From NCBI GenBank assembly GCA_001464385.1, contig LNFB01000127.1, forward strand, positions 1 to 64,000: 64,000 nucleotides of DNA, read 5' to 3'. A program made the translations under genes and the position numbers. Position 1 is the stretch's first letter, and each line of letters opens with the position of its first letter. Positions 16,482 through 24,420 of the stretch are shown one piece after another. The stretch is from Deltaproteobacteria bacterium Ga0077550 (lineage in GTDB: Bacteria; Myxococcota_A; Polyangia; Nannocystales; Nannocystaceae). The notes beneath the pieces were generated by a model. The model did not search any database, was not told where the DNA came from, and worked only from the letters and a program-made list of their open reading frames with translations.

Positions 16482-16507
16482 ATTGCCCCCCGCAAGCGGG
16501 GGGCGAT
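16482..16507. repeat. REP-like palindrome, copy 1
   Basis: A 26-base inverted repeat: stems of 12 bases (ATTGCCCCCCGC / GCGGGGGGCGAT, one T-G wobble) around an AA loop. It lies 16 bases after the lipoprotein stop at 16465. The same hairpin recurs at 16543-16568 and 25329-25352. Confidence 0.9.
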
Positions 16508-16524
16508 GGCGGCTGCGTCCCGCC

Positions 16525-16568
16525 GTACGCGCTGACGCGCGGATTGCCCCCCGCAAGCGGGGGGCGAT
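16525..16568. repeat. REP-like palindrome, copy 2 with 5' flank
   Basis: The same 12-base-stem hairpin (16543-16568) preceded by GTACGCGCTGACGCGCGG. Bases 16525-16566 are identical to 25311-25352 over 42 positions, so the unit is longer than the hairpin and has been copied within the genome. Confidence 0.92.
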
Positions 16569-16699
16569 CCGTCTGCGAGGTGGTCGTGGTGGCGCGGACA
16601 CGCGGACACGCGGGGGCGGGGAATCGCCTGGCTGGTGAGCGGGCGCCGGCGGTTGGTCGGGAACCCGGGGAGTTCGGTGCGTGTGGTAGGCTGCGCGGC

Positions 16700-17122
16700 G
16701 TGGCGCCATCGGCTCAACCGCCCGAGAGGGTGCTCTCCGACCTCAGCAACGAGCTGATGTCGCCGTATTGTCCGGGGCGGACGATCGCCAGTTGCCCGTC
16801 GGACCAGGCGCGCAAGCTCGAGGACCACATCCTCGCCGAGGCCCAGGCCGGGAAGTCCCGCGAGGAGATCGAGCAGTCCCTGGTCCAGCGCTTCGGGCCG
16901 CAGATCATCGGCTACGCGCCCCAGCCCGTGGTGCTCTACGGCGCGGCCGCGGCCGGGTTCGCGGGGCTGCTGCTGCTGGTGTGGGCCGGACGACGGTGGC
17001 GCCGCGCGAAGGCGACGACGGCCTCCGTCGCGGCCCCGGGGCCCGCAGCGGCCGCGACCACCCTGAGCGCGCGCGATCGCGACCGACTCGACGACGCCCT
17101 CGACGAGGTCGACGAGTTCTGA
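16700..17122 (+). CDS. CcmH/NrfF-like protein with altered Cys spacing
   Basis: 140 residues from GTG 16700 (VAPSAQPPERVLSDLSNEL); the open frame continues upstream into the repeat region but is not protein-like there. The first 80 residues match the CcmH helical domain that handles apocytochrome c thiols: LSNELMSPYCPGRTIASCPS, then ARKLEDHILAEAQAGKSREE and VQRFGPQIIGYAP. Classical CcmH has LRCxxCQ; here the cysteines are eight residues apart (CPGRTIASC). A membrane helix follows (VLYGAAAAGFAGLLLLVWA), then RRWRRAK and an acidic tail. No other cytochrome c maturation gene is nearby. The FHA/CpaF-like gene starts 51 bases downstream. Confidence 0.72.
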   Translation: MAPSAQPPERVLSDLSNELMSPYCPGRTIASCPSDQARKLEDHILAEAQAGKSREEIEQSLVQRFGPQIIGYAPQPVVLYGAAAAGFAGLLLLVWAGRRWRRAKATTASVAAPGPAAAATTLSARDRDRLDDALDEVDEF

Positions 17123-17173
17123 CGAATCGACCCTCGCCCCGCCGGTCCCCGTAAAGATGGGCTCGCCGGGGGC

Positions 17174-18961
17174 TTGGCAGTCCCCGTCGACCGCGGTAAG
17201 CGATACGCCGTGTTGCGCGTCGTCGTTCACGAAAAAGGGGGCCGCACCCAGCGGTTCAACTTCGAGGGCGACCACTTCGCGGTCGGTCGCGAGGAGGACA
17301 ACGACCTGGTGCTCGACCGGGTCAACGTGTCCAAGCACCACCTCCGCTTCCGCCGCCACGCGGGGGCCGTCGAGGTGGTCGATCTCGGCAGCACCAACGG
17401 CACCTACGTCAACGGCCGCAAGGTCGCCGAGCCCCGCGGCGTCCGCCGCTCGGATCGCATCTACGTCGGCGACTACATCCTCATGCTCGAGGGGGACGAC
17501 CCCGCGATCGCCCCGCTCGAGCGCGGCGAGCTCCTGGTCACGGGCAGCGACGGCAAGCCGGCGGTGCGGGCGATCGCCGTGCCCCCGGCGTCGACCGCCA
17601 ACGACGACCCGATGCCGCCGCACATCGCGAAGCTCGTCGGCGAGGGCGGCGACGACAGCGGCCTGTTCACCTCGGCCCGCCGCATGCCGGCGCCGGGGGT
17701 GCAGAGCAGCTACCTGGACCGCATCGCGAACCGGGTGCTGCAGACGGTCCTGGTCAACCACCACGCCCTCGACCCGCTCGCGCCGGGCGACATCACCGAG
17801 GGGGTCAAGGACGAGGCGGTGACCCTGGTCGACGGCCTGCTCGCGCAGATGCAGCAGGCCGGGGAGATCGAGGGCGGCATCGACGTCGACGCCCTGCGCG
17901 GCACCATCGTCCGCGAGCTCATCGAGTACGGCCCCCTGGGCGAGCTCATGAAGGACCCCCAGGTCCAGGAGATCGAGATCGTCGGCAACGCGCCGTGCCG
18001 CGTCGTCCGCGACGGCGGGACGACGGCGCAGATCGAGGTCGCGGACCGCCGCTTCACCGGCGATCGGGCGCTGACGCTCACCATCCAGCGGATGGCCCGG
18101 AAGTGGGGCTTCCTCAACGAGGGCGCGCAGGTCCTCGAGGGCAAGGTCGACGACGGCTTCACGATGTACGCCCTCCTGCCGCCGTCGCAGGTGCGCCACG
18201 CGGTGCTGCACCTGCGCCGCAACCGGACCGACGCCAACAGCCTCAACGCCCTGGTCGACGAGGGCGTGCTGTCCTCCGACATGTGCGAGCTGCTGCAGGC
18301 GGCCATCCGTGGGTGCCGTCGCATCCTCATCGTCGCGTCGGGCGCCACCAACCTCGACCGATTCATGGGCGCCGTCGCGGGAGAGATCCCGGAGGAGTTC
18401 CGGGTCGTCTGCATCTCGGACACCGGCATGCTCGGGGGATCCCGCTCCGGTTGGGTGCAGGTCCGGCGGCTCGGCGACGTCGCCGACACCGTCGCGCTGT
18501 CCGACGCGCTGGGCGTCGTGCTCCGCGGCGGCGTCGACATGCTGGTCTCGCAGCGCTGCCGCCACGAGGACGCGGCCACCGTGATGGACGCCTTCGCCGG
18601 GGCGACCCGCGGCGCGATCGTCTCGCTGTGGGGCATCGACTCGGCCCACGGCCTGTGGCGCCTCGCGGGCCTGTCGACGGTCGCGGCGGGGGCGATCTCC
18701 GCGTTGATGACCTCGCTGGCCCGCTCGGTCGATCTCCTCGTGCGGCTCTCGGTCGGCGTCGGCGGCGAGCCGATGCAGGTCGTCGAGGTCATCGAGCCGC
18801 GGATCAAGGACGGCGGCGAGCTGAGCCACATGCCCATCTTCCGCGCCCAGCGGGGCGAGACCGGGGCCACGGAGTTCAAGGCGACCGGCACGGTGCCGAG
18901 CTTCGTCCGCAAGCTCGCCGAGGCCGGCATCTCCGTGCCCACGCGGATCTTCAAGGCGTGA
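17174..18961 (+). CDS. FHA domain fused to a CpaF/TadA-like secretion-ATPase fold without nucleotide-binding motifs
   Basis: 595 residues from TTG 17174; a GTG at 17211 is an alternative start. FHA domain at about residues 30-105: HFAVGREEDNDLVLDR, VSKHHLRFRR and LGSTNGTYVNGRK, all phosphothreonine-binding signatures. After a linker, residues about 175-580 follow CpaF (TadA-family ATPase): GPLGELMKDPQVQEIEIVGN, IQRMARKWGFLNEG, and the segment where CpaF has GGTGSGKTT reads RILIVASGATNLDRF (about 384-398). The Walker B/Glu box and the His box are also replaced (MLVSQRCRHEDAATVMDAF; AIVSLWGIDSAHG). The fold therefore looks retained and ATP hydrolysis lost. The stop overlaps the next start (GTGA). 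Confidence 0.82.
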   Translation: MAVPVDRGKRYAVLRVVVHEKGGRTQRFNFEGDHFAVGREEDNDLVLDRVNVSKHHLRFRRHAGAVEVVDLGSTNGTYVNGRKVAEPRGVRRSDRIYVGDYILMLEGDDPAIAPLERGELLVTGSDGKPAVRAIAVPPASTANDDPMPPHIAKLVGEGGDDSGLFTSARRMPAPGVQSSYLDRIANRVLQTVLVNHHALDPLAPGDITEGVKDEAVTLVDGLLAQMQQAGEIEGGIDVDALRGTIVRELIEYGPLGELMKDPQVQEIEIVGNAPCRVVRDGGTTAQIEVADRRFTGDRALTLTIQRMARKWGFLNEGAQVLEGKVDDGFTMYALLPPSQVRHAVLHLRRNRTDANSLNALVDEGVLSSDMCELLQAAIRGCRRILIVASGATNLDRFMGAVAGEIPEEFRVVCISDTGMLGGSRSGWVQVRRLGDVADTVALSDALGVVLRGGVDMLVSQRCRHEDAATVMDAFAGATRGAIVSLWGIDSAHGLWRLAGLSTVAAGAISALMTSLARSVDLLVRLSVGVGGEPMQVVEVIEPRIKDGGELSHMPIFRAQRGETGATEFKATGTVPSFVRKLAEAGISVPTRIFKA

Positions 18962-19959
18962 GCGCGCGCGGCAAAGAGGGGCGGGCAGTGCGTCGCGACG
19001 ACGCCGTGCTCGATCGCGTCGAGGATCGCCTGCGCGACGCCTCCGAGGGCTTCCATCGCGCGGGAGATCCGGCGAGCAAGACCGCGCTGGCGGCCTCGGG
19101 CATCGACGACGACGAGCTCGGCGTGTGGATGCGGTGGGACGGCATCGACTTCGCGGCCGACGACGCGCGGCTGTATCCGCTGGCCGAGATCCCGACCGCC
19201 ACCGCGACGGCCGTCGCGGACGGTGTCGTGCTCGAGGGCGATCGGGTGATCGGCGAGCGCGGCCGCGATCTGTTGGTGCTGCCCGCGGATCCCTGGGCCG
19301 AGGGCGCCGCGGTGGTGCGCGTCGAGGAGGCCGGCGATCGCAGCCCCGAGGCCAGCAGCGTGGCGCACCTCGTGCTCGGCTGGCTCGGCGAGTTCGCGGT
19401 GCTCTACGACGATCAGGGGGAGTTCTTCGACGATCTGTTCGGCGAGGACGGCGAGCTCACGCCGACCGCCGAGCGGCGCGTGTGTCGTCGTCGCCTCGAT
19501 CTCGATCCCGACGCGCCCAACGCCCGACTGCGGCTGGCCGAACTCCTGCGCGAGGCCGGCGAGTTCGTCGCCGCGCGGGCCGAGCTGCAGCAGGTGATCA
19601 AGCGCGCCCCCGAGTTCGCGTGGGCGCACTTCGCCCTGGGCCGCACCGCGATCGCGCTGGGCCAGCCCGATCGCGCGCTGGCGGCGTTCAAGGCCGCCGC
19701 GGCGTGTCCCTCCGCCGACGGCCGCGCGTGGTTCCTGGCTTGGGCGGCCCTCGTCGCCGACGGGGACACCCGCGCCGCGCTCGCCCGCGAGGTGCTCGCG
19801 CTGCGCCCGGATTTCGCCGCGCAGCAGGCCGAGGCGGTTGCCACCCTGCTCGAGCGCGAGCGCTTCGACGCCGCGCGCGAGCAGCTCGAGCTCGGGCTCG
19901 CGGTGCTGCCGGGCCACCTCGAGCTGCTGCGCCTGCGCGGCGAGCTCCCGACCGCCTGA
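18958..19959 (+). CDS. Protein with unassigned N-domain and C-terminal TPRs
   Basis: 333 residues from GTG 18958, overlapping the previous stop, so probably coupled to the FHA/CpaF-like gene. The N-terminal 150 residues (LGVWMRWDGIDFAADDARLY, then AHLVLGWLGEFAVLYDD) have the Trp/Gly/Asp pattern of SMI1/KNR4 (SUKH) proteins; this is a weak resemblance. Residues about 165-330 are tetratricopeptide-like: APNARLRLAELLREAGEFVA, FAWAHFALGRTAIALGQPDR and ERFDAAREQLELGLAVLPGH. No signal peptide, so likely cytoplasmic and able to partner the FHA/CpaF-like protein. It ends one base before the convergent phospholipase-like gene ends. Confidence 0.68.
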   Translation: MSARGKEGRAVRRDDAVLDRVEDRLRDASEGFHRAGDPASKTALAASGIDDDELGVWMRWDGIDFAADDARLYPLAEIPTATATAVADGVVLEGDRVIGERGRDLLVLPADPWAEGAAVVRVEEAGDRSPEASSVAHLVLGWLGEFAVLYDDQGEFFDDLFGEDGELTPTAERRVCRRRLDLDPDAPNARLRLAELLREAGEFVAARAELQQVIKRAPEFAWAHFALGRTAIALGQPDRALAAFKAAAACPSADGRAWFLAWAALVADGDTRAALAREVLALRPDFAAQQAEAVATLLERERFDAAREQLELGLAVLPGHLELLRLRGELPTA

Positions 19960-19960
19960 G

Positions 19961-21724
19961 CTACTTCGCGGCGTCGGGCGTCGCGGCGTCCGGCGTGGCC
20001 GGCTTCGCGGCGTCCGGCTTCGCCGGCGGCTCGTCGACGCTCGGGGTCGCGGGCGAGGCCGGCGGCTCGTCGACGCTCGGGGCCGCGGGCGAGGCCGGCG
20101 GTTCTTCGACGCCGGGGGTCGCGGGCGCGACGCTCGGGGAGGTCTCGCGGGCGGGCTCGGGTCTCGACGCCGCGTCGAGGCGGCGCTCGATCACGACGCG
20201 CTGGCCGTCGGGCCGAGTGCCGGTCAGCACGAGCACGACATGCGCGCCCTCGGGCAGCGCCGCGGGGCTCACGTCGCGGACACGGCTGGCTCCGGCGAGC
20301 AGCGCGACGCGGCGCGCGACGGTGCGGCGGCGCTCGGAGTCCTCCACGACGACGAGCAGCTCGCGATCGACGAGGGCCGGATCCGGATCGATCTCGACCA
20401 GGTTCGCCGCGGCGTCGTGCCGCGTGGTCGGCCACTGCGGCCACAGCAGCTCGAGGGTGTCGACGCTCGCCTGGACCGCGGCCGGGAGCAGCACGAGCGC
20501 GTGCTCGCGGAGCACGCGGCGATCGAGGTAGGCGCGCACGAGGCCCGTGTCGTCCGCGCTCCATGCCGCGAGCGCTCGGCCGGTCTTGCTGCGCAGGTAC
20601 CCGGCCTCGGCCGGCCACGGCTGCAGCACCGCGCCGTCGCGCTCGCTCGGGTCGAGGCCGGCCGCGTCGTCGCCGAGCCACGCGGCCGCGGCCGCGGCGG
20701 GGTCGAGGGTCCGATCGAGCACGCGCGGCGCCGGGAGACGACCATCGGAGAGGAAGTGCGTCGCGGCCAGCGTGACCAGGCCCTCGCGCGTCCCGTCGCC
20801 GAGCAGCACCTCGCGCACCGACTTCGGCGGCGCCAGCTCCTCGGTGCGTCCCGAGAGGGCGACCGGGGTCGGCATCGCGCGACCGAAGGTCAGCCGCGCG
20901 TACTCGGCCAGCGGCGAGCCCCGATCGCCGCGGCTGCTCGACAGCGGCACCATCATCCCCAGGAGATCGCCGCGGGCGTTCGCCGGCACCGAGAGATCCT
21001 GCACGACGTGCAGCAGCGCGCCGGCGGCCACGAGCGCGAGCGCGAGGTGGCGGTCGCGATCGGCCGGCGTCGCGGCGAGGGATGCCGCGCGCTGGTGCGC
21101 GAACAGGGCCGCGGGTCCGAAGGGATCCTTGGCCGACGTCATCCAGCCGAGGGCCGACGTCGCCGCCCCCGAGAACCCGCCGCGGCCCAGTCGCGTCGCG
21201 AGCCCACCGCCGGCGCGACGCTCGACGCGGCGCCAGGTCGCGCGGTGGCGACCGGTGGCGCGCCAGGTCGCGGCCCCGGGATCCTCGGCGTCGACGAAGT
21301 GGTGCAGCAGGCGCGTCCGATCGGCGGCCTCGAGGGCGATGCCGACGCGCAACCAGCCGAGGGCCGACGTCTCCCACCGATCGCCGTCGACGCAGCGCTG
21401 CAGCGTCTCGGTCGGGGCGGGCTGGGGCGGACAGGCGCCCGGCCCACCGGCCGCGGCCGCGCCGACGTCCGCGTGGCCGAAGCGCATCGCGACGGTGAGC
21501 AGCCGCCGCGTCTCGGGATCGATCGCGTTGGGGTCCACGCGCAGCGGCGTGAACCAGCCGAGCTGGTCGGCCGTGCCCTCCATCCACCGCCGATGGACGT
21601 CGCTGGTCTCGACCGCCCGCTCGGTGAGCCCGACGTGGGTCCGCGAGGGATCCCATGCATGGGCGGTCGTGGAGATGCCGAGCACCGCGCACGCGAGCGC
21701 GGCCAGGCTGCGTTTGCGGATCAT
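19961..21724 (-). CDS. Exported zinc-phospholipase-C-like protein
   Basis: 587 residues from ATG 21724, overlapping the stop of the upstream lipoprotein gene (ATGA). The signal peptide is MIRKRSLAALACAVLGISTT then AHA/W, leaving W as the mature N-terminus as in phospholipase C/P1-nuclease-type enzymes. DPSRTHVGLTERAV, LLHHFVDAEDPGA and ALLHVVQDLSVPANARGD resemble their zinc-binding helices. In the last motif the family pattern H-x3-D-L-x2-P-x-H has Asn for the second His, so activity is uncertain. The last 60 residues are a Pro/Ala/Glu repeat tail. The pairing with a lipoprotein suggests an envelope or surface role. Confidence 0.6.
   Translation of the reverse strand: MIRKRSLAALACAVLGISTTAHAWDPSRTHVGLTERAVETSDVHRRWMEGTADQLGWFTPLRVDPNAIDPETRRLLTVAMRFGHADVGAAAAGGPGACPPQPAPTETLQRCVDGDRWETSALGWLRVGIALEAADRTRLLHHFVDAEDPGAATWRATGRHRATWRRVERRAGGGLATRLGRGGFSGAATSALGWMTSAKDPFGPAALFAHQRAASLAATPADRDRHLALALVAAGALLHVVQDLSVPANARGDLLGMMVPLSSSRGDRGSPLAEYARLTFGRAMPTPVALSGRTEELAPPKSVREVLLGDGTREGLVTLAATHFLSDGRLPAPRVLDRTLDPAAAAAAWLGDDAAGLDPSERDGAVLQPWPAEAGYLRSKTGRALAAWSADDTGLVRAYLDRRVLREHALVLLPAAVQASVDTLELLWPQWPTTRHDAAANLVEIDPDPALVDRELLVVVEDSERRRTVARRVALLAGASRVRDVSPAALPEGAHVVLVLTGTRPDGQRVVIERRLDAASRPEPARETSPSVAPATPGVEEPPASPAAPSVDEPPASPATPSVDEPPAKPDAAKPATPDAATPDAAK
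20025..20132 (-). repeat. Three 36-bp in-frame repeats
   Basis: Units at 20025-20060 and 20061-20096 differ at one base; a third (20097-20132) is more diverged. They encode the Pro/Ala/Glu repeat (SVDEPPASPA type) in the C-terminal tail of the phospholipase-like protein. The 36-bp length keeps the frame. Confidence 0.85.
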
Positions 21725-22917
21725 GGTCGCCCCGCCTCGGCCTTGGGGGCCGGCGCCACGGTCCCGGCGGCCGGCGTCCCGGTTCCGGCGGCCGCCGTCC
21801 CGGTCACGGGGACCTGCTTCAGATCGTCGAGGTGATCGCGGACGAAGCCGGCGAGGATCAGCGCGGTCTCGATGTCGGCGCACTGCATCCCGCCGCACGT
21901 CAGCAGCACGCCCACCTTGCGCTCGCGATCGAGGAAGGCCACCGCGCGCACTGCCTCGCTGTCGAGCACGTACGTCTCTGCGGTGATGTCGGCCGTCGGC
22001 TCGACGCCGGGCAGCGTCGCGCGGAAGGTCTCGAGCACGGGCTCGAGTCCGCCGGGTGGATCCCGCCACACGCGGATGCCGAGGTCCCAGACCTCCTCGC
22101 GGTCGACGGCCCGCAGGTGGACGCCGTGGTAGAAGTGCGTGCGCGCGAGGTCGGCGAACTCGCCGACGTTGAACGCCTCGAGGTAGCCGGTGCGCCGTCG
22201 GACCTCCTCGGGCGGGAGCAGGGCGGTGGCGTCGAGCCACTCGAGCGTCGACGGGGTCGTCTGCGCGCCGGGCTCGCTCGGCGCACCCGACACGGCGCGC
22301 AGCAGGGCGGCGTTGGCGGCGAGGCGCTCCCAATGGGTGAGCCGCTCGATCTCCGGCGGTGGCGACAACATCAGCAGGTGCTCGGCGTGCGAGTCGGTGC
22401 TGGCCCACTTGCGCAGCGCGACGCGGTTGTGCCGTGCGACGAACTCGGCCCGGCGACCGCCGTCGTACGGGACGTCGGAGCGATAGGCCACGTAGCCCCG
22501 CTTGTAGACGAACAGCGTGAAGTCGACGAGTCGCAGGCTCTGGCCGCGCAACTTCGAGGGCGCGAGCGGGACGCGGTAGCGACCGGCGCGATCGCTGCGG
22601 GCGACGTACGTCTCCGATCCGGCGGGACCGACGAGCCCGTCGCCGCGATCGTACGACCACACCGCGACGACCGTCGCGTCCCCGATCGGGGCGCTCGTGG
22701 TGCCGTCGACGATCTGCCCGTTGAACGGACCGGTGAGGGCGACGTCGGCCACGTGGTCACGGGCGCCACCGAACGGCGCATCCCGCACGAGCGGACTGCA
22801 TGCCCCGACGACGCACGCGAGGCCGACGAGCCCCGCCACGACGGCGACGCGTGCGAGGGCCCGACGCAGCGGCGCAACGGCGCGGTGTGGAATCGGGCGG
22901 ACAACCCCCGCGGGCAT
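21721..22917 (-). CDS. Lipoprotein with a carboxypeptidase-regulatory-like domain
   Basis: 398 residues from ATG 22917 (MPAGVVRPIPHRAVAPLRR), though in-frame GTGs nearby are possible. A hydrophobic stretch ends in the lipobox CVVGAC (Cys about residue 40). Residues about 60-140 look like a transthyretin-like carboxypeptidase-regulatory domain: GQIVDGTTSAPIGDATVVAV, RSDRAGRYRVPLAPSKLRG, LFVYKRGYVAYRSDV. The remainder is a helical domain without a recognised family (EWLDATALLPPEEVRRRTGY, LARTHFYHGVHLRAVDREEV) and a Thr/Pro/Ala tail. Translation is probably coupled to the phospholipase-like gene through ATGA. It is divergent from the FHA gene at 23029, with 111 bases shared for regulation. Confidence 0.68.
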   Translation of the reverse strand: MPAGVVRPIPHRAVAPLRRALARVAVVAGLVGLACVVGACSPLVRDAPFGGARDHVADVALTGPFNGQIVDGTTSAPIGDATVVAVWSYDRGDGLVGPAGSETYVARSDRAGRYRVPLAPSKLRGQSLRLVDFTLFVYKRGYVAYRSDVPYDGGRRAEFVARHNRVALRKWASTDSHAEHLLMLSPPPEIERLTHWERLAANAALLRAVSGAPSEPGAQTTPSTLEWLDATALLPPEEVRRRTGYLEAFNVGEFADLARTHFYHGVHLRAVDREEVWDLGIRVWRDPPGGLEPVLETFRATLPGVEPTADITAETYVLDSEAVRAVAFLDRERKVGVLLTCGGMQCADIETALILAGFVRDHLDDLKQVPVTGTAAAGTGTPAAGTVAPAPKAEAGRP

Positions 22918-23028
22918 CTCGTGCAGGCTCGGCAATTGACGGACCGTCGTCCGGTCGATACGCTCGGTGACCGGACTGCAGCGGGGTCTATCCCAGCCCG
23001 TTGCGACTCGCAAGCGCGGCGCCCGACG

Positions 23029-24420
23029 ATGACAATGCCGGGGACGATCCCATGCCCCATGTGTGGCTCCGATGTCCCAGCGGACGCGCACGGCTGCGGA
23101 GTCTGTGGCTACGCGCTGCTGGGCCGCCCCAGTGGGCCGTCCAACCTGGGCGGCCTCAAGTGCGCGCGCTGTGGTTCGATCGTCGAGCACGGCTTCGAGT
23201 TCTGCCCGATCTGCGGGCAGAACCAACGCGAACGGGCCGCGCGCCCTGACACCCGCATCATCCAGATCGAGCCGGAGTCCGCCCCCGCCGATCGCACGGT
23301 GCCCGCGCCCGGGCCCCCGCAGCCGATCGGGCCGGGGGCCATGCCGCCCTCGTTCGCAGGGCCGGACGCGCCGCCGGCACCGGCCGCGGCGGGCTTCGGG
23401 TTCGCCGACGCCGCCCCGCCGCCGATGCTGTCGGTCCCGCCGCCGCCGATGACGCCCTCCTTGGGCCACACCGTGGTGGCCGCGCCGGCGCTGCGGCGCC
23501 CGGAGGCCGGCGACGACGATCGGACGATCCCCGCGCCGAGTCGTCGCTCGGCGATCGCGGCCGACGACAACGCACCGACGACGAGCTTCGACCCTCGGCA
23601 GGTCGTGGCCGCCGCCGGCGCTGCGTCCCCGTCACCAGCGGGCCGTCGCCCCGAGGAGGACACGCGCGAGGGCGTCACGCCCCACGGCCCCTGGGCCGGG
23701 TCGACGCCCTCGAGCCCGGTCGTCGGCGTCCGCGGCCAGGGATCTCTCCCAACGCATCCGGGATCCTCGACCGCGCGCCTGGTCCTCGTGGCCCGTGACG
23801 GCAGCGAAGGTGACAAGTTCGCGGTGGTCGGCGATCGCCTCACGCTCGGGCGCCGGGCGGCCGACGTGCTGTTCCCCGAGGACGACTTCCTGTCGCCGAC
23901 GCACGCGCGCCTCGAGCGATCGGGCGATCACTACTGGCTCGTCGATGCGGGCTCGCAGAACGGCGTGTTCCTGCGCGTGCGGGGCACCTCGCCGATCTAC
24001 CCCGGCGACTCGTTCATGATCGGCCACCAGCTCATGCGGGTCGAGAACGTCGAGGGGCCGACCGACGAACAGCCCCCGGACGAGCTCGGGACGCGGCTGT
24101 TCGGGACCCCGCTGCAGCCCGCGTGGGGCAAGCTCGTCGTCCTCGGCCGCGGGGGCATCCGCGGCGATCAGTTCGGCCTGCGCGGGGCCCGGGTCGTGCT
24201 CGGTCGTGAGCTCGGCGACGTGGTCTTCCCCCACGATCCCTTCCTGAGCCGCGAGCACGCCCGCCTGCGCCTCGAACTCAACGGCGCGACCATGTCGGTC
24301 TTCATCGAGGATCTGAACTCGGCCAACGGCACCTACATCCGGATCCGCGGCGCCGCGGAGCTCCACAATCGGGACACTTTCCGGATCGGCGATCAGATCA
24401 TACGCTTGAGGCTCGACTGA
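23029..24420 (+). CDS. Double zinc-ribbon, double FHA-domain protein
   Basis: 463 residues from ATG 23029 (a second ATG two codons on is possible). The N-terminus carries two zinc ribbons: PCPMCGSDVPADAHGCGVCG (about 8-27) and KCARCGSIVEHG...FCPICG (about 44-63), each with two CxxC knuckles. A Pro-rich disordered region of about 190 residues follows. Two FHA domains end the protein: LTLGRRAADVLFPEDDFLSP with VDAGSQNGVFLRV (about 270-340), and RVVLGRELGDVVFPHDPFLS with REHARLRLEL and NSANGTYIRI (about 385-460). FHA domains bind phosphothreonine peptides. The stop overlaps the PP2C start by one base, pairing a phospho-reader with a phosphatase. Confidence 0.88.
   Translation: MTMPGTIPCPMCGSDVPADAHGCGVCGYALLGRPSGPSNLGGLKCARCGSIVEHGFEFCPICGQNQRERAARPDTRIIQIEPESAPADRTVPAPGPPQPIGPGAMPPSFAGPDAPPAPAAAGFGFADAAPPPMLSVPPPPMTPSLGHTVVAAPALRRPEAGDDDRTIPAPSRRSAIAADDNAPTTSFDPRQVVAAAGAASPSPAGRRPEEDTREGVTPHGPWAGSTPSSPVVGVRGQGSLPTHPGSSTARLVLVARDGSEGDKFAVVGDRLTLGRRAADVLFPEDDFLSPTHARLERSGDHYWLVDAGSQNGVFLRVRGTSPIYPGDSFMIGHQLMRVENVEGPTDEQPPDELGTRLFGTPLQPAWGKLVVLGRGGIRGDQFGLRGARVVLGRELGDVVFPHDPFLSREHARLRLELNGATMSVFIEDLNSANGTYIRIRGAAELHNRDTFRIGDQIIRLRLD

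Noticed and set aside
16544-16699. N-terminal extension of the CcmH-like protein into the repeat
   Set aside because: The extension is translated from the REP-like hairpin and composition is not protein-like; GTG 16700 fits the family length.
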